Shown here in pieces: positions 6,822-10,761 of a DNA stretch of 10,761 nt (the first letter of the stretch is position 1; each line of letters starts with the position of its first letter). This DNA is from Phycisphaerales bacterium (GTDB taxonomy: Bacteria; Planctomycetota; Phycisphaerae; SM23-33). The DNA lies in the NCBI GenBank assembly GCA_003485185.1, contig DNAS01000103.1:51742-62502 (forward strand), in the 5' to 3' direction. The notes under the pieces are model-generated. The model was not told where the DNA came from. It saw only the letters and a program-made list of their open reading frames with translations, and made no database searches. The position numbers were made by a program, and so were the translations under genes.

Positions 6822-6896
6822 GGTGGATGATGGGATTCGAACCCACGACCCTCTGGACCACAACCAGATGCTCTAACCAACTGAGCTACATCCACC
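6822..6896 (-). tRNA. tRNA-His (anticodon GTG)
   Basis: Read on the minus strand, the full cloverleaf is present. The extra 5' G at position -1 (6896) faces discriminator C73 (6822), the identity element of histidine tRNAs. The acceptor stem is GTGGATG/CATCCAC and the D arm is GCTC/GAGC with an AGTTGGTTA loop. The anticodon arm TCTGG/CCAGA has loop TTGTGGT, giving anticodon GTG. The T arm is GTGGG/CCCAT with loop TTCGAAT. The 3' CCA is not encoded; the acceptor end is followed by a pyrimidine tract (CTTTCCCCCTTTTCTTCTT), so a CCA-adding enzyme is needed. The coordinates include G-1. Confidence 0.97.
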
Positions 6897-6924
6897 GTGC
6901 AGCCGCCTGGGCGGCGATTAGGGA

Positions 6925-6953
6925 AGCATAGCAGCCGGCGGGGCGGTTGTCAA
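6925..6953 (-). promoter_or_regulatory. Strong promoter for tRNA-His
   Basis: On the minus strand a perfect TTGACA (6948-6953), a 17-bp spacer and TATGCT (6925-6930) place transcription near 6918, about 22 bases before the mature tRNA end. This is the best sigma-70 match in the window and suits a stable RNA gene. Confidence 0.7.
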
Positions 6954-6968
6954 CGCCCGCGGGACCAC

Positions 6969-7043
6969 AGAGCAGGCGAGCAGTGGAGCAGGTGAACAGG
7001 AGAAAGACGGAATCGAGCCTGCGGTCTCCTGTTCTCCTGTTCA
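6969..7043. repeat. Inverted short-period (8-bp) repeat block downstream of the membrane-protein gene
   Basis: Four octamers run in phase at 6969-7000 (AGAGCAGG, CGAGCAGT, GGAGCAGG, TGAACAGG). On the other side, related units occur on the opposite strand (read on minus as TGAACAGG, AGAACAGG, AGACCGCAGG). TGAACAGGAGAA (6993-7004) is the exact reverse complement of 7032-7043, with a 27-base loop. It lies between the stop of the 77-aa gene and the tRNA promoter. No U-run follows, so terminator function is uncertain. Confidence 0.7.
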
Positions 7044-7070
7044 ACTCACAGAATCGCCGTTGAAAGAGTG

Positions 7071-7304
7071 CTACTGGAGCTGGCGGATTCCGAAGACGAT
7101 CAGCAGCGCCCCGCACAGCAGCGGCGTGATGATGATCGCGAAGAAGTACAAATCCAGCAGTTGGCGATCGACCTTGCTGGACCCCTCGCGATCGTACACG
7201 TCGGGGTTGAACCAGCGGCTCTTCCCGTTGGCCCAGCCGGTCAGCATGACCGCGCCGAAGAGCATCAAGCCCGCCCCGACACAGATGAGGATCACGCCCG
7301 TCAT
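7071..7304 (-). CDS. Small two-helix membrane protein of unknown function
   Basis: I do not recognise a family for this 77-residue protein. Residues 3-24 (GVILICVGAGLMLFGAVMLT) and 51-73 (DLYFFAIIITPLLCGALLIV) are confident membrane helices. They are joined by a polar loop of about 26 residues (GWANGKSRWFNPDVYDREGS, then SKVDRQLL) containing the motif WFNPDVYDRE. I chose the ATG at 7304 because AGGAGA lies eight bases upstream and a TTGTGC-17-TACACT promoter sits just before it. A longer in-frame start at 7394 would add 30 unlikely residues and swallow the promoter. The gene lies between the RM pair and the tRNA on the same strand but appears to be its own unit. No job can be assigned. Confidence 0.7.
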   Translation of the reverse strand: MTGVILICVGAGLMLFGAVMLTGWANGKSRWFNPDVYDREGSSKVDRQLLDLYFFAIIITPLLCGALLIVFGIRQLQ

Positions 7305-7326
7305 GCCGGCAATCTCCTGGCGGGGG

Positions 7327-7355
7327 AGTGTAGGGCCGCGCGCGAACCCGCACAA
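7327..7355 (-). promoter_or_regulatory. Promoter of the small membrane-protein gene
   Basis: On the minus strand, TTGTGC (7350-7355), 17 bp and TACACT (7327-7332) predict a start near 7320. The 16-base leader carries the AGGAGA ribosome site. Confidence 0.5.
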
Positions 7356-7396
7356 GCCCAAAGCGGGGGAAAGTTGAACGTCCGCCGAGCGCAAAT

Positions 7397-7415
7397 CCGC
7401 GCGATAATCGCGCGG
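7397..7415 (-). terminator. Hairpin immediately after the endonuclease stop
   Basis: CCGCGCGA (7397-7404) and TCGCGCGG (7408-7415) form a perfect 8-bp stem with a 3-base loop, one base past the endonuclease TGA. On the minus strand it is followed by ATTTGCGC, a poor U-run. It is the probable end of the RM transcript. Confidence 0.5.
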
Positions 7416-7416
7416 C

Positions 7417-8028
7417 TCAGGGAAGGATGCCGAACAGGACGAGGGGCACCGCCGGAACGCCCCGCCCCTGTCTCGCCAGATCGTAAAGGGCCCCTTCGTA
7501 ATATCCAGGCCCCGACGACATGTCCTGTTGCATTTCCTTCATGGGAAGAATCTCCACGCCCACGTCGATCGCGTCGCCCACGAAAAACGCCAGATGTTTC
7601 ACGAAGAGGTCATAGGCGATGAAACTGTACTTGCCGAGTTGAACTTCAACCGCGACGCGTTTCTTGGTGAAGTCTGTTTGGTTGTACGAGAAGATGGGGC
7701 GGAGCCCGGCGGCTTCGATTTCCCGCTTTTGTTCGGCGGGCGGCAGGTGCATGGTTTTCCGAATGAGCGAGTAGTCGGAGGTGACCCAATAACTCGTTCG
7801 GCTCTCACCCCATCCCCGTTGGGCGAACTCGCGCTTGAAACGCTTGTTGAGTTCGATGGGGGAAAGCAGCTTCCGGCCTTTCATCCCCTTTTCCCGGCTG
7901 ACCTTGCTCCTGCACTCGTCGGCGTCGATGAGGCGGACGACTTCCTTGATTTGCCGGAGAATGTTCGGCTCGTGAACCAGCAGCCATTCCAGTCCGTTGA
8001 GATGTGAATACGTTTCCCCTATGTGCAT
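7417..8028 (-). CDS. Type II restriction endonuclease, BstYI/BglII family (predicted RGATCY)
   Basis: This 203-residue PD-(D/E)xK-fold nuclease would cut unmethylated invading DNA. The active site matches the unusual D-x8-E-x-Q form of the BglII/BstYI group: Asp119, Glu128 and Gln130 in TDFTKKRVAVEVQ, followed by GKYSFIAYDLFVKHLAF. The N-terminus (TYSHLNGLEWL), IDVGVEILPMKEM (154-166), YYEGALYDLARQGRGVP (176-192) and the total length agree closely with BstYI as I remember it. RGATCY is therefore the likely target, with BglII's AGATCT as the alternative. Specificity is inferred and not read directly. The start ATG at 8028 has GGAGA nine bases upstream, inside the 19-bp gap after the methyltransferase stop, so the two form one operon. 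GC content is lower than in flanking genes, consistent with horizontal acquisition. The frame is intact with all catalytic residues present. Confidence 0.9.
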   Translation of the reverse strand: MHIGETYSHLNGLEWLLVHEPNILRQIKEVVRLIDADECRSKVSREKGMKGRKLLSPIELNKRFKREFAQRGWGESRTSYWVTSDYSLIRKTMHLPPAEQKREIEAAGLRPIFSYNQTDFTKKRVAVEVQLGKYSFIAYDLFVKHLAFFVGDAIDVGVEILPMKEMQQDMSSGPGYYEGALYDLARQGRGVPAVPLVLFGILP

Positions 8029-8047
8029 GGCGCGTTTCTCCGGAAGG

Positions 8048-8962
8048 TCAACGAATCCCGGCCTCTCTGTCCCGGAAGAGCCAGGGCGTGGTGGTGAGCG
8101 CGCGTCCCGCGTCTTGCGGATCGAACACCGGCTTGCCGCGCGGACGGACGGGCAGCAGGCCCTTCACCGCCGCTTGGATGCGATCTTTCGCGATCTCGGC
8201 GTATTTCGGCAGGATTTCCGCCCCGTGCGCACGGCGCCCGTTCCGAACCGCCGCCACAATGGTTGTGCCGACCCCCAGAAAAGGATCCAGCACGGAATCG
8301 CCGGGGCGCGTCATGGCGAGGACAAGCCGTTCGACGAGTTCCACGGGGAACTGGCAGGGGTGAACCGTTTTCTCGACGTGATTGCTCTTGACGTTGGGAA
8401 TCGTCCAGACATCGCCAGGATTCTTTCCCAAGGGGTTGCACGAAAACTCCCCCGCCTTGGGCCCCTTGAAATGACGCTTTCCGGGATATTTCTGCGGCAC
8501 GCGCACGGGGTCCACGTCGAAGTGATACCGATCCGTCTTTGTGAACCAGGCAATCGTTTCGTATCGGCCGGAAAAGCGGTTGGTGCAGTGAAGACCGTGC
8601 CCGAAATGCCAAACGATTCGATTGCGCATCTTCAGGCCGAGGCCGGTGAAAACCGGGTAGAGAATCGTGTCGAGAGGGATGATCGCTCCCTTCTCGACGT
8701 AATTTCCGACCTGCCAGCAGATGCTGCCCTCCGGGCGAAGAACCCGTACGCACTCCCGGATGACTTCTCGTTGCTGCGCGAGATAGTCGTCGAGATGGAG
8801 GCGCTTCTCGTATTCCTTGCCCAGGTTGTAAGGCGGCGACGTGACGACCAGTTGCATCGATTCGTCCGGCATGGAAGCGAGCAGGTCGAGACAGCTTCCT
8901 TCGAAAACGGTGATCTTGTTGGCGGGAGAGTATGTTGAAGCGATGCGTTTCATCGTTCCCAT
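8048..8962 (-). CDS. Beta-class DNA methyltransferase of the RM pair (likely N4-cytosine)
   Basis: This enzyme of about 304 residues transfers a methyl group from SAM to DNA and protects the host from the endonuclease encoded 19 bp downstream. The catalytic motif TSPPYN (41-46) comes first and the SAM-binding motif DPFLGVGTT (226-234) last, the beta-class order. The HPCQFPVEL box (201-209) before it is also typical. The SPPY form favours N4-methylcytosine over N6-adenine. From memory BglII-type systems use N4-cytosine methylation, so the mark may be on the C of RGATCY. This remains inference. The start is uncertain: ATG 8962, ATG 8953 and GTG 8980 are all in frame and none has a good Shine-Dalgarno. 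I list 8962. The methyltransferase-first order lets methylation begin before cutting. No controller (C) gene is seen. Confidence 0.88.
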   Translation of the reverse strand: MGTMKRIASTYSPANKITVFEGSCLDLLASMPDESMQLVVTSPPYNLGKEYEKRLHLDDYLAQQREVIRECVRVLRPEGSICWQVGNYVEKGAIIPLDTILYPVFTGLGLKMRNRIVWHFGHGLHCTNRFSGRYETIAWFTKTDRYHFDVDPVRVPQKYPGKRHFKGPKAGEFSCNPLGKNPGDVWTIPNVKSNHVEKTVHPCQFPVELVERLVLAMTRPGDSVLDPFLGVGTTIVAAVRNGRRAHGAEILPKYAEIAKDRIQAAVKGLLPVRPRGKPVFDPQDAGRALTTTPWLFRDREAGIR

Positions 8963-9005
8963 GGCCGATAGGCGTCGCACACGTCACGCCGCGACGACGA
9001 TTGTC

Positions 9006-9033
9006 ATTTTACTGAAACTCGCAATGGGAGCAA
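9006..9033 (-). promoter_or_regulatory. Promoter of the RM operon
   Basis: On the minus strand, TTGCTC (9028-9033), 16 bp and TAAAAT (9006-9011) predict a start near 9000, upstream of all three candidate methyltransferase starts. The surrounding 30 bases are unusually A/T-rich for this window. Two tandem 9-bp units (9021-9038) overlap the -35 and could be an operator. Confidence 0.5.
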
Positions 9034-9038
9034 TGGGC
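9021..9038. repeat. Tandem 9-bp direct repeat over the RM promoter
   Basis: GCAATGGGA (9021-9029) and GCAATGGGC (9030-9038) are adjacent copies differing at the last base. They sit across the -35 of the predicted RM promoter, where a repressor or methyltransferase autoregulation could act. Two short copies could also occur by chance. Confidence 0.5.
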
Positions 9039-9081
9039 AAGTTCGGATTCTGTTACCAGCGAGGTAATCATCCCCGGCGCG

Positions 9082-9108
9082 AAAAAAACCGGCCGCGCGG
9101 GCGGCCGG
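9082..9108 (-). terminator. Intrinsic terminator of the receiver-domain gene
   Basis: On the minus strand CCGGCCGC, a 4-base loop and GCGGCCGG (9089-9108) form a perfect 8-bp GC stem followed directly by seven T residues (9082-9088). It lies 34 bp past the stop at 9143 and is the clearest rho-independent terminator in the window. It separates this gene from the RM operon. Confidence 0.85.
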
Positions 9109-9142
9109 AAGAAGGAAACAAGGACAGTTTGTCGCTTCGCGG

Positions 9143-9535
9143 TCAGGCGGCGTGGGTCTTGCGCAGCCGGACGCCGGCTGCGGCGTTCTCCATCGTCGTC
9201 AGGATCGCGGCCTGGAGTTCCTCGCTGCTGAACACCGGTTTCATCAGCAGTTCGTCGCCGCCCTTCTGCCAGGCCCGCCAGGCCAGGTCGTACGTGTCCA
9301 TCCAACTGGTCAGGAGGATGGCAGGGCGCGGGTCGATGTCGTAGAGTTGCTCGATGACCGATTCGGCGACCTCCGACGCGACGATCACGAGGTCCGGCTT
9401 CCAGCTCTTGGCGCGCTCCAGGGCGCACGGGGCGGACAGTTCGTGGACGGCCAGGTGGGCGTGGGATTCCAGGTGCTCGATCGCCTGCTGGGCAAACCGC
9501 CAGTCGGGATCGACGATCATGACTTTCATGGACAT
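9143..9535 (-). CDS. Stand-alone receiver-like (pseudo-receiver) protein
   Basis: The 130 residues form one CheY-like receiver domain with no output domain. MKVMIVDPDWRF (3-14) supplies the first strand and the acidic pair Asp9/Asp11. PDLVIVASEV (47-56) is the third strand. ILLTSW (73-78) gives the conserved Thr/Ser, and LLMKPV (96-101) gives the conserved Lys99-Pro100. The phospho-acceptor aspartate expected at about residue 53 is Ala (IVASE), so ordinary aspartyl phosphorylation is not expected. Phosphate-independent protein interaction is more likely. The start is firm: TAAGGAG lies seven bases before the ATG at 9535. It follows nadA on the same strand after 191 bp that contain a hairpin, and it ends at a strong terminator. 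Partner and pathway are unknown. Confidence 0.8.
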   Translation of the reverse strand: MSMKVMIVDPDWRFAQQAIEHLESHAHLAVHELSAPCALERAKSWKPDLVIVASEVAESVIEQLYDIDPRPAILLTSWMDTYDLAWRAWQKGGDELLMKPVFSSEELQAAILTTMENAAAGVRLRKTHAA

Positions 9536-9677
9536 AATTTGGCTCCTTAGGCCATCGGCCGGCTGAGGCGTCGGGGGCTTCAGCCAGTGGATATATCGGC
9601 TCGCGGCGGGGGCGACATAAGTGACAATCTCCGCGCGCGGCGCGGGAATTTTTCTTTTGCCGCAAGGGGGAAACTGC

Positions 9678-9705
9678 CGCAACGTTCCATCGTGCGGACG
9701 TTGCG
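9678..9705 (-). terminator. Hairpin downstream of nadA
   Basis: CGCAACGT (9678-9685) and ACGTTGCG (9698-9705) form a perfect 8-bp stem with a 12-base loop, 21 bp after the nadA stop. No U-run follows on the minus strand, so it may be a weak terminator or a processing/stability element in a nadA-receiver transcript. The rest of the gap (9536-9726) shows only the receiver gene's ribosome site and a duplicated GGGGGAAAC at 9665-9674 and 9712-9720. Confidence 0.4.
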
Positions 9706-9726
9706 ATTCGCGGGGGAAACGGGCGA

Positions 9727-10761
9727 TCAGCGGCGTTCGGTGGCGTCGCGGACGGCCTTGATGTCGATCATGCGCTGGAGCGCCACCCGCGCGTCGGCGG
9801 CCACCGCCGCGTCCACCCGCACGCGGTTGACCACGCGTCCGTTGGCGAGATTGTCCAGCGCCCACAGCAGGTGTGGCAGGTCGATGCGGGCCATCTGCAC
9901 GCACAGCGCCGCGGCATTGGACAGCACGCGGATGGACTGGTCGGGGTGCTGTTTGGCCAGGCGGTTGACGAGATTGCTCTCGGTGCCGACGGCCCACTTG
10001 CTGCCGGCCGGCGCGGCCGAGACCGCGCGGATGATCTGCTCGGTGCTTCCGGACGCGTCGGCCAGGTGAACCACCTCGCGCGGGCATTCCGGGTGGACGA
10101 TCACGCGGATCGCCGGATCCTGCTTGCGGATCGCCTCCACGTGGGCGGGTTTGAAGAGCTGGTGCACGTAGCACTGCCCCAGCCAGAGCAGGAACTTCGC
10201 GCGGGCGACCTGCGGGCGCGTCAAGCCGCCGTCGGGCTCGTGGGGGTTCCAGATCGCCCAGTCGTCGGGGGTGTAGCCCATGGCCTCTGCCGTGTTCATG
10301 GCCAGGTGGCGGTCGGGGATGGCGAGGATCTTCCCGGCCCCCGCGCCGCCCTCGGCTTGCGGGCGGAAGGCCCACTCGAAGACGTTCCGCACGTTGCTGG
10401 AGGTGCAGCAGGCGCCGCCCGCGCGGGCGGTGATGGCCTTAATGGCGGCCGTCGAGTTGACGTACGTCACCGGAACGATCCGCGCGTCGGTCATCGCCCG
10501 AAGCTCCGTCAGCGCCAGCTCGACGTCGGGCGCTTCGGCCATGTCGGCCATCGCGCACCCGGCCGAGAGCGTCGGCAGGATCACCGCCTGCTCGGGCGAC
10601 GACAGCACGTCGGCGGACTCGGCCATGAAGTGCACGCCGCAGAAGACGATGTACCGCGCCCGGGTCTGGGCGGCGGCGAGCTGGGAGAGCTTCAGGCTGT
10701 CGCCGGTGAAATCGGCGAACTGGATCACCGCGTCGGACTGGTAGTGGTGGCCGAGGATCAC
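9727..10761 (-). CDS. nadA: Quinolinate synthase NadA (5' end off the window)
   Basis: NadA condenses iminoaspartate with dihydroxyacetone phosphate to quinolinate, the committed step of de novo NAD synthesis, using an oxygen-sensitive [4Fe-4S] cluster. The 344 visible residues carry the family landmarks in order: ILGHHYQ at the window edge, DFTGDSLKLS, VFCGVHFMAESAD with cluster Cys41 (numbering from the edge), YVNSTAAIKA (100-109), CCTSSN (118-123), WLGQCYVH with Cys197, HPECP (223-227), VGTESNLVNRL (258-268) and AALCVQM with Cys287. All three expected cluster cysteines are present. Only the N-terminal few dozen residues are missing beyond 10761. The GTG at the very edge is an internal codon and not the start. 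The partner genes nadB and nadC are not in the window. Confidence 0.95.
   Translation of the reverse strand: MILGHHYQSDAVIQFADFTGDSLKLSQLAAAQTRARYIVFCGVHFMAESADVLSSPEQAVILPTLSAGCAMADMAEAPDVELALTELRAMTDARIVPVTYVNSTAAIKAITARAGGACCTSSNVRNVFEWAFRPQAEGGAGAGKILAIPDRHLAMNTAEAMGYTPDDWAIWNPHEPDGGLTRPQVARAKFLLWLGQCYVHQLFKPAHVEAIRKQDPAIRVIVHPECPREVVHLADASGSTEQIIRAVSAAPAGSKWAVGTESNLVNRLAKQHPDQSIRVLSNAAALCVQMARIDLPHLLWALDNLANGRVVNRVRVDAAVAADARVALQRMIDIKAVRDATERR

Noticed and set aside
6822..6896. tRNA-His as an integration site for the RM cassette
   Set aside because: The RM genes lie on the 5' side of the tRNA, beyond an unrelated gene. I saw no duplicated tRNA 3' end and there is no integrase.
7305..7394. 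Longer version of the small membrane protein
   Set aside because: The promoter and the Shine-Dalgarno both point to the ATG at 7304, and the extension is Pro/Arg-rich without helix character.
10757..10761. GTG at the right edge as the nadA start
   Set aside because: It encodes the Val of the conserved V-ILGHHYQ motif, which is internal. The true N-terminus is outside the window.

Overview
The window is GC-rich, densely coded bacterial DNA. The gene content, strongly biased base use and Shine-Dalgarno-led starts fit an anaerobic or facultative member of the Planctomycetota, perhaps class Phycisphaerae. That placement is an inference from the look of the proteins; there is no rRNA or other phylogenetic marker here to settle it.

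Layout from left to right. (1) A cut-off minus-strand gene (coiled coil plus proline-rich tail) and a secreted acetyl xylan esterase-like hydrolase, also minus. (2) A plus-strand CDP-alcohol phosphatidyltransferase (phospholipid head-group chemistry), convergent with a minus-strand miaB (tRNA methylthiolation). A long imperfect hairpin lies between their stops. (3) A divergent intergenic region carrying an inverted array of 7-bp repeats, followed by a plus-strand two-gene operon (korA-korB type, ATGA overlap) for a ferredoxin-dependent 2-oxoacid oxidoreductase. (4) A minus-strand tRNA-His(GUG) with a near-consensus promoter, a second inverted array of short repeats (8-bp units), and a 77-residue two-helix membrane protein. 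(5) A compact type II restriction-modification pair on the minus strand: a beta-class DNA methyltransferase followed 19 bp later by a BstYI/BglII-family endonuclease. It has its own promoter, a tandem 9-bp repeat over the -35, and a hairpin right after the endonuclease stop. Its GC content is visibly lower than its surroundings, which suggests acquisition. (6) A stand-alone receiver-domain protein that lacks the phospho-acceptor aspartate, with a textbook intrinsic terminator, and a quinolinate synthase gene (nadA) running off the right edge.

Most of the window is housekeeping metabolism (NAD synthesis, phospholipids, tRNA modification, 2-oxoacid oxidation). Three enzymes use Fe-S clusters (MiaB, the oxidoreductase and NadA), which suits a low-oxygen life style. 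The accessory element is the RM system, predicted to recognise RGATCY. The least explained DNA is the pair of inverted short-period repeat arrays that bracket the korAB/tRNA-His block, and the convergent-gap hairpin. No CRISPR array, transposase, integrase or phage gene was seen.
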